Shown piece by piece: positions 10,121-22,595 of a stretch of DNA of 64,000 bases; positions within the stretch are counted from its first letter, which is position 1; every line of letters begins with the position of its first letter. Origin of the DNA: Paraphoma chrysanthemicola (lineage: Eukaryota; Ascomycota; Dothideomycetes; Pleosporales; Phaeosphaeriaceae); contig JAGMWG010000006.1 of assembly GCA_020744225.1 (NCBI GenBank), forward strand, positions 186,001 to 250,000, in the 5' to 3' direction. Under the pieces are notes generated by a model. The model did no database searches and was not told the DNA's origin. It worked only from the letters and a program-made list of their open reading frames with translations. The position numbers and the translations under genes are program-made.

Positions 10121-11007
10121 GTTGTGTCGTTGCGTAATAAATTCGACTTAGGAACATGAGGAAGTTATCATACTCCGCCTTCACCAAACCTACGGAATTT
10201 CTAAACGTCGAGAAGTCGGAGCCAACTGATCGGAAACAGGCGCCGTGTGAGCAAAAGAAATATGCTTACCCCCGTGCCGTGCAGCCCCATCTCCCGGGTA
10301 TTCAGCTGGCCAATGGAGCGACACGACCGAGCTCGTCCGTCAGCTCTGATTTGACAAGCACTTATCGAGGGGTCCGAATAGGGCCACCCGAACCCTGTAC
10401 CATGGTACCTTTGCACATTGTGCTATCTCCCAGCCATGGTTCAACAACGGCGGCATAGTATATGGACAGTAATTGGAGCAATCAATTTAAGTAAGCCACA
10501 ATGTAAGCCTATCATGCAGGGTGTCGGAAGTAGCTCCGCTTGGCAATTAAATCGAGAACGGACCTGAGGACACGGTTCGTAGTGCCGCATTGCTGCATGC
10601 AGGCCAGAAAATGTAACAGCCAGCGGCAGGGAAGTGCAGCAAAATCCCTTCTTGGGCAACAGCTCCATGTACCGGAGCAAGCACCGCTTGGATTGGACCC
10701 CACGCGGTCCGTTTGTTCATGCATGACTAGTAGTGGTTGGCAAGGAGAAGCGGAGACGGGCGGCCCGGACAGCGGGTCGTCGTTCCCCGCCAGCTCCAGA
10801 CCAATAAGCGAGAACGGCGGACCTGTGCTCGCTACACCCTGCTGGGTCTGCCACATTGGTTAGTGCCTTACTTCGTATCACTCCAATGTAATAATGGTAG
10901 AAGACCCGGGCGCCTGGCGCTCATATCGGGCCTTCGCAGTCCGTTGCGCAGACACGTTTTCTCCCGTTCATCCAACGCCTCGGGCTTTCACTTCACACCA
11001 TCTTATC
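10121..11007. promoter_or_regulatory. gap: divergent upstream region of the rhodopsin-type gene and the permease
   Basis: No gene seen; short frames only. It separates two divergent membrane-protein genes. CTTATC (complement of the GATA-factor core GATAAG) occurs at about 10361 and again at 11002-11007, touching the permease ATG. GATA factors control nitrogen-source permeases in fungi, but two hexamers in 900 bp is weak evidence. Confidence 0.35.
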
Positions 11008-12741
11008 ATGGAAGAGACAAAAAAGGGACCCGTTGTCGACGGAGAGGTGTACGACGCTGAGGTCGATGTTAATGGACAGGATGAGGGCGAATTCTCTGAG
11101 GTCAAGGGCACCTCGGCAGATAGACAGGCCATGTGGAGAATGGGCAAAGTTCAAGAGATGCGACGCAATTTTCGATTTGTGTCGATCTTTGGGTTCTCCA
11201 TGATTCTCATGGCCAGTTGGGAGACGATGCTTGGGTAAGTTGGAACTGGGGCTGTCACTGGAGAGCCTCAACTAACTCAGGCAGCACTGCATCAATTGGC
11301 CTGATCGATGGTGGTACAGCTGGTCTGATCTGGATGTATCTTATTTGCTGGATCGGCTTCATCTGTGTCAATACTTCCATGGCTGAGATGGGTTCGATGG
11401 CGCCAACTTCTGGAGGACAATACCACTGGGTCAGCGAGTTTGCCCCGCCTCAGAGCCAGAAGTTCCTCAGCTACATCATTGGTACGGAAAACAAAGGATC
11501 AACGTGAAGGAATACTAAGACTTTCGCAGGATGGCTTTGCGTCTTGGGATGGCAGACCGGTGCTGCCAACACTGCGTTCCTCGCAGGCTCCCAGATTCAA
11601 GGGCTCATCGCTCTGAACAAACCAGACTACGACTTCCAACCATGGCACGGCACTCTGCTTGTCTTCGCGGTGTCCGCGTTCAACGTCATCTTCAACACAT
11701 TCTTGGTCAAGAAATTGCCATTGATCGAAGCCATCGTATTGGTTGTCCACATCTGTGGCTTTTTCGCAGTCCTTGTCGTACTGTGGGTCACGGGTCCCAT
11801 CGGCGACGCATACACAACCTTCACAACCTTCAACGACTATGGCGGATGGAACAATCTCGGATTGGCTACTCTCTCAGGCCTCGTCGCCGTCATCCTCCCA
11901 TTGCTTGGAGCCGATGCTGCCGTACACATGTCCGAGGAACTTCGCGATGCTTCCAAGACGCTTCCCCGCAGTATGCTGTGGACGACCTTCATCAATGGCT
12001 CGACTGGATTTGTCATGCTTATAACTTTCTGCTCCGTATTGGGCAGCCTCGATGATGCACTCGCTTCACCAACCAAGCAGGCCTACCTGTACGTCTTCTA
12101 CAACTCAACACAGTCAGTTGCTGGGGCTTCAGTCATGGGAGCGCTCGTCATCTCCATGGCCATATTCTGCAACCTTTCCATCACGGCAACCTCCTCTCGC
12201 CAGCTTTTCGCTTTCGCTCGCGACCAAGGCATTCCATTCAGCCAGACGTTTGCTTACGTATGTTTAATCCTAATCCCTTCTCGTAGAGCATGCTGACATA
12301 TTCCAGGTGTCACCCAAGTGGGACGTACCTATCAACGCCATCTGCCTCTCATTTGCAGTATCCTGCCTCCTCTCGCTAATCAATCTCGGCTCCTCGGTCG
12401 CCCTGATGAACATTGCATCGCTCTCTACTGCCGCAATCCTCGCATCATATATCGTGTCAATCGCCTGCATTACACTTAAGCGCATCCGCGGCGAGCCACT
12501 ACTCCCGTCGAAGTTCAAGCTGGGCCGAGCTGGACTGCCACTCAATATTGCCTCGCTGATCTTCCTGGTGTTCGTCTTCATTTTCTCTTTCATGCCCATG
12601 GGTCCGAAGCCGACACCGGCGGGTATGAATTGGAGCATCTTGATGTTCGGCTCGACTGTTGTCTTCTCATTGATATATTACTACTTCAAGGGAAGGCATG
12701 TATATGCTGGTCCGGTTGCGTATGTCCGCAAGTCAGCATAG
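11008..12741 (+). CDS. APC-family amino acid / GABA / choline permease
   Basis: Four exons (11008-11234, 11285-11481, 11530-12257, 12307-12741) with introns of 48 to 50 nt give 528 residues. The hydrophilic N-terminus (about 50 residues, acidic) precedes roughly twelve membrane spans. Family marks include FSMILMASWETML in the first helix, the SMAPTSGGQYHWVSEFA loop, GADAAVHMSEELRDASKTLPR in the middle and RQLFAFARDQGIPFS near helix 8, all typical of the fungal Uga4/Hnm1-like branch of the APC superfamily that moves GABA, polyamines, choline or amino acids across the plasma membrane. Substrate cannot be decided from sequence alone. The MEETKKGP start follows CTTATC directly; the frame also opens upstream to 10894, which I consider leader. 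Confidence 0.88.
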
Positions 12742-13377
12742 AGGCGTCAAATCGCAAAACAATACTATATAGATTGACTTCAATGCATAAAAATCCAGCG
12801 ACTTCCTCGTGGGTTGCACTTTTGTTGTGTAAACCACCATTTGCATTCGGTCTCGCGTTCGGTGTTGTCGCTCATTCATTGCGTGTTCATCGCGCCACCT
12901 GGGCTTGTGGCGTGACGCCACTTTCGTCGTCAATATGGGATGGCGTTGCTGCGGCCCCGACAAATGTCACCGCTTGTTGCTAAGCAGGATATCTCCGTTG
13001 AGCAGATTACAAACGCCCGTATTCCAGAAAGCGGCTGCACGAGTCGCGACACGGGAGCGCGGTTTGAAAAAGCAAAGTTTCGGTGACACTCGGATAACGA
13101 GTCAGTCACGGCAGTTCGCTGAGGAGAACCTAGAGCAACAAGCGGTTTGGATACCAATGCTGAGCTGGCAAATGCGATCCACGATGCATGGGACGGCTGG
13201 AGATCCCGCGTGGGGCGACTAGATTAAGTACATACACAGCGCGCAGCAGAGCCCTGCTTTTTTACCAGTCCTGGGGAAGCGAGATGAGCACTAGTACCCC
13301 GACAGACGTAAGCAAAGCCCGTCAAACGGCTTCGGTTGGGTAGCTGCGAAGTCTTTCAACCCAACCCAGCCCAAGAC
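12742..13377. other. gap: convergent 3' flanks
   Basis: Lies between the stop codons of the permease (plus) and biotin ligase (minus). I see no gene, repeat or RNA. Confidence 0.5.
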
Positions 13378-15611
13378 TCAGACCTTTCGTCGCACTAGCC
13401 CACGGAAGAAGTCGAAGCTATTGCTATCGCTCTGCAGTGTGATAATTTTCCCCGTCGGTCTGTCTTCCCATCCAAGTTCCTCCGCTAGGAGAAGACCCCA
13501 ATCCCGCGTTATGCCCTTGATCCTGGCCTTGACGCCGCCCTCGGTTTCCAGCGTAACAACTTGATCTGTGTGCAGCCAGTTCTCGTAATACTCGCCTTCC
13601 ATGTCGCGCGTGAAACCGGCCTGGCAGAACGTCGAGTAGAGCGCTTCAAAGTGCGCGAGAATGGAGGCGAGCAATTTCTCATGCGTGAAGGCTTTAAGCG
13701 GCGGGGATTGCGTGCTCGCGAGAAGATTGAGGGATGTGGTGGGCAGGGCGTTTGACAAATTTAGTCCAATGCCGCACACCAGGTCGTAGCTCGTACCACT
13801 GTAACTACTGTTGACCAGAATTCCGCCTATCTTCACTACCGGATTGTTCGCGGAACCGGGTAGTTGAGCGTAGATGTCGTTCGGCCATTTTAGCTTCACG
13901 GGAATTTTTTCGTACCCAGGAGCGTAGCTCTTAATGCCTTGCACTATTGCTAGAGCGGCCAGGTACTGTATGAAAACGACTGGCGCGGACTGTGCCATGG
14001 CCATCGAGTGGTGCATAACGGTCGAGAACATTAGTGCACCAGGTGGGGCAATCCAGACATTGCCACCGCGCCCGCGACCAGCTATCTGGGTCGTGGCCGT
14101 CAATGTAAAACCACTTGGAAGATGTCGCAAAAGCACCGGATTTTTCTCCAACAATGTGTTGGTAGACGTGACAACTTCGCCATACATCAAATGCTTTCCA
14201 AATGAGGCGGCTGGGTTGCGAAGCTTGTTGTGGTACAAGTTGAGATTAGCGTAGAACGCCTCGTGATGAAATGGAATCTCCCGGGTTGTGGGTAGGCCGT
14301 TATCATGTGGCACAATAACTTTGACGATCTTGTCGTAGTCGAGGATCTGGTCCGCCGATGATGCTGCAGTGTACTTGACGCAGTCTTCAATCTCTTCCAG
14401 CTTGGTCCTAGGCTTCTTGACGCTGTCAGTCTCGATCCCAGCGACTTTTCCTGTGACTGCTGCCACAGTTGGCAATTTCTCGGATACTGCGCTGACGGCC
14501 CGCTTGAGCTCCTTAACGCTCCAAGCACTACCCGGCTTTTCGATGCGGAAGACATCGTTCTCGCCCTTGATGTACTCGTCTCCATTGACTACAGTGACGC
14601 TTTCAGCCCAGCTGGTGACGAGTCCTGAGACGTCTGCTGCGGTATGAGACGTGAGGTGCAGTCGAGACAGGGATGGTATTACTTGTTCTTCCTCATTTAC
14701 CTGCAGGCCCAGCTTTTGCAGCATAAGTCCGACGAAGACGAGTCGAGTGCGATCAGTTGCAAGGACGTCATCGATAACGGAGCTGTAGGACGGCAAGCTG
14801 GGTATGCTAGCGAGGTTCTGTGGTGCAAACCTCGGCAAAATAAGTAAAACACAGACCGCAAAGCGATAACAAACTTACTCAGGGTGAGGACCAGTCAATA
14901 CAGCGTGCCCTTCGCCAATCTTGCGATACACGATGGCTGCCTTACTCTCCCCAGATTCGACGTGCAGGTCTTCGGTGTAGCTCGCCAGGATTTGCACACC
15001 TCTGCTTGCAAGCTTATCTGCGTCAACGAAGACGCCACCGCCATTGTAGTAGCTCTTGAAATGATCAGCAACGCTATCGTCTGCATTCTCGAATGCGACC
15101 TTGTTGATCTTGATATCGGCTGCTCGAGCACCGGCTTCACTGGCATACTGAAACCCTGGAAAGGCTAATCCTCTGCAAATGCCTGGAAAAAAGCCTAATT
15201 CGCGATCTCCCACTACTCCCATTTTCGGGTCGTCTACTTCAAACTCGCATGTTGCGCTTCCATAGTAGCCACCGGCGCAGAAACCTAAATAGGAGCCACC
15301 GGCATTAACGTAGCGACTGATGCGCCGGTTGCCCTCGCCATTGAGCGTGCGACAATAGCCCAAGTCCGCGCCACCTGGGAAAACGAGCAGAGCACAGCTA
15401 CTGAACCATGGCTCTTTGATGATGATCTCGCCTGTGACGGGTATCACAACGTATGTCGGTGACAGTAATCTTCGGAGGGTGTAGAGGCAATGGCGGACGG
15501 ACTCAGTGGTACTTCCATGGCCTGATAGAGCATCAGCATTTAGCTCGCTTTCCTCAGGAACAACAGTGACTGACCGGAGTACACCAAAACATTCATCTTT
15601 TTCGATGCCAT
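13378..15611 (-). CDS. bpl1: biotin-protein ligase (holocarboxylase synthetase)
   Basis: Three exons (15611-15575, 15521-14879, 14830-13378), with introns of 53 and 48 nt, give 710 residues. The enzyme attaches biotin to acetyl-CoA carboxylase and pyruvate carboxylase via biotinyl-AMP. Residues 1 to about 226 form the eukaryotic N-terminal domain that resembles class-I glutamine amidotransferases (NVLVYSG, then VFPGGADLGY and YLGFCAGGYYGS). The catalytic half has the biotinyl-AMP motif GRGRGGNVW at about 478 and KWPNDIY at about 541, and a C-terminal domain ends the protein. The 37-nt first exon was found by looking for the conserved NVLVYSG start; the frame 15720-15522 that reads through it contains intron 1 sequence. 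Length fits fungal Bpl1. Confidence 0.93.
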
Positions 15612-16443
15612 GATGGATGTGGGTCGTGACGTTCACGTTCGGAGCCGAGTTTCCCCGCTTCTTCTCCGCAAAACACCGAGGGTTGCTCACCTCCAGGTCC
15701 ACCAATCCTGACGCAACCACTTCGCAAGCTCTGTCAGGATGTCAAAAGACGAAAAAGCCAGCGTCGCTGCCGCGCAGCTTCTGATTGATGATGAACCTGA
15801 TGATTGGTGTGTTGCGATGACCGAGGGTAGGTGCGAGCGAATTAGCTGACGCAATAGAAGGGACAAGAGAATCTTCAGCACCGGCTGCGCAGGTACAGCG
15901 ATCAATCGCGCTATCGGCTATCTCAATTGACGAAATCTAGATGAGAATGCAAAATTGACAGACTGTTATTACGAGAAGAAGGACTGGCGGGCGTGCAAAC
16001 AAGAAGTGAGTCGTCGGAGGTTTTCCGAAGGTGTCGCTTTTCTGAGCGTCGGAAGCCGAGATGTTGCCGAGCCATCAACACTACGCATGCTAACCTAGCT
16101 ACAGATGGAGACATTCCGACAGTGCTGGCAAAGACATGGAAATGACAAGAGAACTGATTCGAAGGATGTCTAGAGCGGCCGCCCCACTTGTAATATATAT
16201 GTACGGATAGTCTGCCATAATTGCAGATACGCTTGGCTTGCGCACTTCGTTCAGACTGCTGCCAATATTTGCTCATGATCTATTCCTGCAGCTTTTGCGT
16301 ATTCCACGGAGATCGGTCTGGCCATGTCATCGCAACGAGTCTCTACCGATAGCCGTTGCCACAGAATCTACTACATCGTACCATCTTGACAATAAGCCGT
16401 GCTCAGCTGAACCCAATCACTCGTCGTCGATGTCTTGTAGTCT
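15612..16443. other. gap: upstream region of biotin ligase
   Basis: About 830 bp upstream of BPL1 and beyond the 3' end of the fragmented gene at 16444. No gene or repeat recognised. Confidence 0.45.
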
Positions 16444-17022
16444 TCAGAGCAACAGGTCGTTGGTAACGGGACTTCCACTGGTTTTCGTTTCCCTGTAGTA
16501 TTCTCTGGCGGCTTTCCACAGCAAATCTTCCCCGGCCACCTCACCCATCAGCCTTGGTATATCCTCGAACCTATACGTCAGAACGCGCCATGATTTCCGG
16601 AACAAGCGTCCCTTCTACGGACGTGTCAATGCTACAGCTTCCAAGAGCCAGAAAGATGGCTCACAAAAGACGTCTCCACCACGTCTTGAAGCGCAGAGAC
16701 TCCTGATAGCCGTCATGGATGAAGTTCAGGTCTGCAGTAGAGAGTGTGATGGAAGGCAGCGCTATTATGTCACTTACTGCGATGGGGCGGGCTATTTTGG
16801 TCACTTTGTTCAGGTCGTGAACGATTTCGAGAAGAACAGTCGAATAAATGTGTTGCGACACATCGTGCTGTTGAATACCAGGCTGATGTCCCCTCACTCC
16901 ACCAGTAATCGATTCGTGAAATTATATAATCCGGAGTCCGTGAGGTACACAGCACTTCGAAAAAGTACAAGATGCCGGTGTTGAAGGTCAAATGAAGGTA
17001 TGTAATAAGATGTAGTAGTCAT
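16444..17022 (-). CDS. probable short multi-exon gene, product unknown
   Basis: The minus strand carries a chain of small exons. The last exon (16614-16444) reads KGRLFRKSWRVLTYRFEDIP then EDLLWKAAREYYRETK and stops at TGA. It joins in phase to a 38-nt exon (16702-16665, VSALQDVVETSF) through a 50-nt intron (GTGAGC to CCGTAG), and that joins in phase to an exon ending at 16778 (containing YWWSEGTSAWYSTARCVATH) through a 75-nt GTAAGT intron. An ATG at 17022 opens MTTTSYYIPSFDLQHRHLV in a different frame, so at least one more intron lies between about 16890 and 16970; I could not place it with confidence. No family recognised. Confidence 0.45.
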
Positions 17023-17241
17023 TGACCAGTGCCTCGTTTGTTTATGTCTCTGGTGCATTGTACGACGCTAACACGGTTAGGCACGTGCATGGGAGTTTCT
17101 CGGAGTGAGAAAGCGCAGTATTTTCAAGTGTTTTATGCACAGACTCTGATACTCTCCGATCTTTCGATTGCGAGCAGAACTAATACAATAAATTGCACAC
17201 AGATGAGGCTGAAGCCCTCCGAGTTGGTCTTTTTCCTCGAT

Positions 17242-18373
17242 CTAGGAGACTGCTGGCGCATCTCTCATCTCCTCTTCTACTGGATTATCTTCGTCAATGT
17301 AAGCATCGCTGTCGTCCTCCTCGCTCATCTCTTCATCGTCCTCTTCTTCATCGCTTACATCCTCGTCGCTGAACTCTTCCTCGTCATCCTCGTCATCCTC
17401 GTCGAAGAAGTACTGCGCATTTAAGTCTTCGTCCCAGTACTTACCTTCTATTCCTCTGGACCTTATCTCTTCCTCACTCAGTTGTCCTTCGACGAACCTC
17501 CATGTGTCCGTCACAACAATGTACTCCACCATTTCATCTTTCTCTCCCTTTCCATGATGGCTCCATGTCTGGCCTCCAAGCTTGCTCGTGCCCTTCCATG
17601 TCCACTCTTGCAACTCGGACTTCTCGGCACTCAAGAACCCCTCCCAATCTGTCGCATCATCGTCGTCGCGCCGCACAGGCAATTTCCACTTCTTGTTGCG
17701 CTCGACAATGCGCATCATTTCCGCCTTCTTCCAGCTCAGGGTTTCGTACTCGACTCTCAGAGTTCGCAATCCTGGACTCCCGACGAATGCGCGGAGCCAC
17801 TCTTCGTTCATCCTCAATGGAGAATTACTCTCCCAGTACCACCAATCCGAGTAGCGAATCGTGATGGTGAGTTCCGAAGGACGAAATTGCGGTGCCTTGA
17901 AGATGCGACGTAGATTGCTGCCGCCCTCGAGCCAGTACATTTGCGTGAAGAACCGGACTTTCTCTAAAGACTGGGCTGCCTGTGGTGTGAGATCATTGAA
18001 GAACTTAAGACACGCACTGTTGCCCGAGCGGCCATCTGGACCGCGATCTAACCATGTATCAATGAAGATGTCGAGCAATCCTCGCGACAATGCACATACC
18101 GAACCAAAATGCCCACTCCAGCTCTCTCAAGAAGACCTTTTGACCCTCTGCGTAGACTGCTTTGCAAGTTTGGAGCAGCGCGCTGCTAGCCTTGCGCGGT
18201 CCAGAAAAGCCAGGCCGGTACCAGTACGAGTCCTCGGGATAAGCTGCTGCGTCGTCTTCGTACTGCATGAGCGCATACGCAAAAATCTCGTTTCTGATTT
18301 CACCTGGCAGAACATTGAAGAGAGGGCTCTGCGGCTGGAAGTTGATGGTCTCGAAAGAAAGTGTGGAAGCCAT
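17242..18373 (-). CDS. uncharacterised F-box/2EXR-like protein with acidic tail
   Basis: Two exons (18373-18100 and 18047-17242) joined by a 52-nt phase-1 intron (GTATGT to GTTAG) give 359 residues. The join replaces an apparent frame break with the continuous WFDRGPDGRSG. The N-terminus (FNVLPGEIRNEIFAYALMQ) is like the F-box/2EXR-type start common in fungal proteins, followed by ALLQTCKAVYAEGQKVFL, another mark of that group. The middle has RVRFF-like and WYWE segments; the last 60 residues are strongly acidic (runs of Asp/Glu). Such proteins are often substrate-recognition factors but most are unstudied; function here is unknown. Confidence 0.75.
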
Positions 18374-18887
18374 TGTTAGTCAGAGCGCGTCTGCCTCGGG
18401 AACTCTTGCAGTGTTGGTAGGCGTTAGAGGTCAATCGACCAAGGATAGCAGCTATATCAGAGAAATGTCGAAGGAAATGGAGCTTTTGAAGTTCAAGAAT
18501 ACATCCAAATGCGGCACGGTAAGTGGGGCAGGTCATGTGTTGCCTGGCGTCTGCCTAGAAGCTGGTACCCAATGTGGTTAGCGTACATAGGCAAGACAAC
18601 TCTTCAGCCTCGTCCTATCCCGCACGCGCTTAGATCCATTACCTGAGCTTATGCGAGAAATAGATAACGATATCCATGTGCCAGTATCCCTGTTGTTATT
18701 TCGACAAGCATGAAAACAAGGATGAACCCATCAACTGTGCTACTATCGTGCAATCGTGTAATACGAATTGTTTCATTTACCATGTACATAGCATTCTTTT
18801 GATCCCTTTTCATGTTGTTCAAAAGCTCCAACTTTGCTCACCACAAAACCGAACACATCCACAACCCCAGTTCCAATTCTTCATCCT
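18374..18887. other. gap: no gene seen
   Basis: About 510 bp between the start of the acidic-tail gene and the stop of the UPF0303 gene. Nothing recognised. Confidence 0.45.
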
Positions 18888-19519
18888 CTACCCACTCTTC
18901 CCCAAGCCCTTAACAACTCCCTCAATCTCCTCAACAACAACCTGATGATCATCCCACTGCTTCAACCCACTCACCACCGCAACCGCAACAGGCGTATCAC
19001 ACCCCTTAACATACACAGGTACTCCACCTCCATGAATCGCATACTCCCTAGCGCTCTCGCCCAGGCCCATTTTCTTGGCAAACAGCTCTTCGTCGCCGCC
19101 GTTGAACTTGTTGTGCAATTGCCATGTCGAGCACCCGAAGCGGATGACGGCGTTGCGCTTGCGCGAGACCCAGAAGTCGTTGTCGAGGGTTGTGCCGCTG
19201 TGGGTCACCTGCAGCTTCATGTCAATTCCATTGTGGATAAACCAGAGGAGAGGTTCTGGATGCGGTGTTTGAGAATGGCCAGGGCGCTTACGGAATGGAA
19301 AAGCACGTGTGCGGGTGTGGACACGGTGCTAATGTGGATGACAGTCGGTTTATCGAATGTGAGTAGTCGTGTGCGCAGTGCGATGCCGAGTTGAAACGCA
19401 GTTGTCGCATTCCAATATGGAAACGGCGATCCGGTTTCTTGTGCGGCGATGGCATCTAGATCGCGCGGTGCTTCGCCAATCGGCACGTGCGACGGGATGA
19501 TGAGGTCTTGGGTTGCCAT
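18888..19519 (-). CDS. UPF0303 / YBR137W-like protein (GlcG/HbpS fold)
   Basis: Two exons (19519-19292 and 19208-18888) joined by an 81-nt phase-0 intron (GTAAGC to CTGCAG) give 182 residues; the junction restores LFHSVTHSGTTLDNDFW. The ALRTRLL, DNDFWVSRKRNAVIRFG and AIHGGGVPVYVKG segments match the UPF0303 family (yeast Ybr137w), which has the haem-degrading/GlcG-type fold and forms ring-like oligomers. Yeast Ybr137w is a cytosolic protein found with Get/tail-anchored-protein factors; its biochemical role is unsettled. Start MATQDLIIPS was preferred over an upstream in-frame Met because the extension reads like leader. Confidence 0.85.
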
Positions 19520-20007
19520 TTCTCTCTGCGGGTCCTGAAAATGTAGTATGTAGGATATGGAGTGAGATACGTAGAGACGGCTGAGTGGGAGGAACGAGAA
19601 AAAGATCACGGTTTAATATCGATTAGATGAGTTTATGTATGATGTTGGGCTAAGCTTCTCAGACTTTGCGAAATATGTGGTTCGCGCGGGAACGAAGGGC
19701 CGAACTGTTAGAATTACCGGATCGGGTTAGGGTCCGAACATCGTTGCGGAGCGAGCTAAAGTGGCGGAACCAATGCTGTTGGAATGTGGTGATTATTGAT
19801 CGAGTGTAACTTATGTAGCTCAATGACAAGTACAGGAGAGCATGTTCGATGTCGATGAAGGTACATTTTCATTCATTACTCATTACTATTTTCACTTCTC
19901 GCGGATGCTATCTTACATCTTCCCTCTTCTTCTCAACTTAGGGTATTATGGTAGGCTGAATCGCCTCGCTTTATTTACAAGTACACTATCAACAATGGAT
20001 GGTGCAC
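19520..20007. other. gap: no gene seen
   Basis: Promoter side of the UPF0303 gene and 3' flank of the RDS1-like gene. Nothing recognised. Confidence 0.45.
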
Positions 20008-21547
20008 TTAACCAGCCTGATACAGACCAAGAGCGACAACGTGGGGGTTGATCATGCTCAGGTTGAATGGCGTCAGGAACGGATCCGAATCAGTGAGCGC
20101 AATGAACATAGTGTCGTTGGCCATTGGGTCGCCCTGGTAAACCTCGCCAGCAGGCTGATAGGTGTAGCCAGTGTTGTTACCGGTGATCTCAAGAGGAGTA
20201 TAGGTCAAGTTGAGCTGGCTGACCCACGCAACGAAGACAGGTGCGCCCGCAGAGGTAGATGTGACATAAGAGTTGTTGGGACCGACAGCCTGGCCGGGGT
20301 TCTCCCAGGTCAAGTTGAGAAGCTTGCCGGGGAAAGAGAGGGGCTCAGAGCGGTTGCGTGCGATACCGGGAGCGCAAGAGTATCCTGGGTACTCGGTCGC
20401 GTTTACGTTGACACAGCTCTCCTCCTCAGGGATGGTGGAGTCGCTGGGATCAGCAATGCGGCGGCCAGTAACCTCGTTGGGCTTAGTATCGTTGGGGGAG
20501 AACCGGTTGGGGTTGGCCTGGTTGTCGATGAACAACGCAGGGAAGTTCTGCCATGCGAGACGAGTGGTGTTCTCCGGGCACTCGCTGATGTAAGGAGCGA
20601 GGTAGGTCCATGACCAAGACTGGGGAATACCGGCCTCGAACCATACGGGCTGCGGTGGGAGACCGAGCATCTGGCGGAAAGAGAGCTGTTGGCGAGCTTC
20701 AGTGGCGATGGATTGCGACAGAAGCTGGGCAGCCTCACGCGAGTCGAGATGGTTCAAAAATCCCCATACACCAGACTCACCCCAGCGAGTGAGCTTCTGG
20801 TTGAAATCGATGAATTCGCGGACCGTACGGTACGGGTAGTTATACGTGCACTGAGGAGCAGCAGTCTCTCCGAGCATGTTCGAAAGTAGGGTGGCGTGAC
20901 CAGTCTCCTGGATAGCCATGAAGGCAATGTATGCGCGATCCTCTGCAGTGAGGCCAGCTTCAAGGAAATCCTCGTCGGAGAAGACGGCGAGACCGTTGTT
21001 GAACAAGTCGAGCTCGATCCACTCCTGGTAAAGACCAAGCATGATGGACTCGTAATCGAAATCGCTGTTGACCATGTACCGAGGCTCAGTACCATTTGTA
21101 CCAAGACCACCAGCTGGCGCATAGGGGATAGGCATGGGGTTCTGCACCTTGCCATTGGTGTTGTAGTAGGTGTGAGTAGGGTTTGGTGGCAGTGGTGCAA
21201 TGGCCGTTCCAAGAGTCGCCGGTCCCTGTTCTGCACCAGTTGTTGTTGGTGTGCCTGAGTAAGGCCCGTGGCTTGTTGCGCCAGTTACATCTGAGCTTCT
21301 CCGGGGTGGAGCTGAACCAGGCTGAGTTGGTCGCGCCTGAGATTGTTAGCATATCATCCACATAAGAGGACTCAGGAAAACCTACCAGGACTTGGGAGTC
21401 AGGGCCAAAGACAGTGGCGATGGTGCCAGTTGGTTCAGAGACGGAGAAACTCGCATCTGCATTAGTGTACCCAGCCACTTGGGGCTTGGGAGCAGCAGCT
21501 GCAAGAGCCGCAAGCACCGAGGTGGTGAAAATTGCCTTGGTGAACAT
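20008..21547 (-). CDS. secreted RDS1-like stress-response protein (ferritin-like domain)
   Basis: Two exons (21547-21386 and 21336-20008) joined by a 49-nt phase-0 intron give 496 residues. In the unspliced frame the sequence looks broken; splicing yields a continuous PTTTGAEQGPATLG and PNPTHTYYNTNGKVQ. An N-terminal signal peptide is clear (FTTSVLAALAAAAPKP). A ferritin-like four-helix region follows (LYQEWIELDLFNNGL, AIQETGHATLL with the E-x-x-H type pair, LTRWGESGVWGF). Several N-x-S/T sites (NGTEP, NVNATE, NNSYV, NLTY, NNTGY, NDTMF) agree with secretion. S. pombe Rds1 is induced by adenine/phosphate/stress; the molecular role of these proteins is unknown. A run of four exposed Thr/Ser-rich stretches links the signal peptide to the domain. 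Confidence 0.85.
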
Positions 21548-22595
21548 GTTGATAGTGATTCAACTTGTTTATGAGTAACGTGCATAGGAAGGGGACCACG
21601 CCAGACAATATATACAGCTCGACGCGCCCAAGCACAACATTGCGCGCTATTGATGTCGCTTAGACGTCAATTACAATGACTGCAGCAGAGACTAGACAGG
21701 CTTTGATGCTATGATTTCATGACTGGCTCAAGGCGGAAGTGGTACAGCAAGCATCGGAAAGCTAGTGATGACATGGGATTTTCACAATTCGATCAGGACT
21801 CGGTAGCCAGCGAATCACCGGAGGAACAAACATCTCTAGCTCGGACAATTGTGCCTGGTCGTCTGCGCGAACGCGTGGTTGCAGGGTTGTTGCTCCCACA
21901 ATCTGCCGTCTCCAGTGTGACGTACTGATGAGCTCTGGAATTTTCGTGACACTAGTTCTTTCCCCAGCAAGTGATCCGCATTTGTGCATTTTGAACAAGG
22001 TAGTTGTGAAATTCGGCGAGCTCGGGCAGCTGTCTTTGGTCAAATCCGCCGCTCGAACGTGCTTTGTGCTGAACAATTCGGCCAACTCTCGACTGTTCGA
22101 CTCCGCGGACAACAGTCTCGCGTCGCGCCTCATCTCCCGACATCTCTTCCATCCCCTGTATCTGGCAATCCTGCAGGTACCGCATTAGTCAGATCCTCCG
22201 CAAGCTTGATGCCGATGAAAACATCCCGACTAAGTCGAATTGAGATTGAGGATGGTGCGGCTTCTGCACGCGGTTTGTTGTTGAGGTTCATGGTGAGATC
22301 GGAAGACATACCCGGACCGCCGACCGTTAGCGATCTGCGATGATGTAAAGCTTGCGCAACGCCTAATCACGGTGTCACGGGAATAGTGAACGTTTGAATT
22401 TAGCATTTCAGAACATTTCGACAGGAGCATTTCCTGTTGGGATTGCCGCAAGAGTGAAGAGAAGACTATGGTGCATAACTTGCGATCCATCTGGAATCAC
22501 TACTGAATTGGACCTTTGCATCCGAACTCGTCATTGCAGGCTTTCAACGCGCAGGGTCATTTTATGTAGTCGTCATCTTGGCAGCTGGGGTCAAG
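21548..22595. other. gap: 1 kb with an ambiguous small gene candidate
   Basis: The minus strand around 21762-22185 has two overlapping frames of gene-like composition (SGDEARRETVVRGVEQSR in one, DDQAQLSELEMFVPPVIRW in the other). A GTACGT to GCGCAG intron at about 21920-21860 would be in phase for the second frame, but I could not link the two frames. Not annotated as a gene. Confidence 0.3.

Noticed and set aside
14839..14878. Two separate genes where biotin ligase is annotated
   Set aside because: The two long frames join in phase over a 48-nt intron, and the N-terminal domain completes the known ligase architecture.
17280..17425. Plus-strand hydrophobic ORF (many Val/Leu/Ile)
   Set aside because: It is the antisense of the Asp/Glu-rich tail of the minus-strand gene.
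18059..18100. Frameshift in the acidic-tail gene
   Set aside because: A 52-nt GTATGT-AG intron joins the frames exactly and gives WFDRGPDG; no frameshift is needed.
21085..21400. Broken RDS1-like gene
   Set aside because: A 49-nt intron restores one continuous protein with the expected Thr-rich linker.
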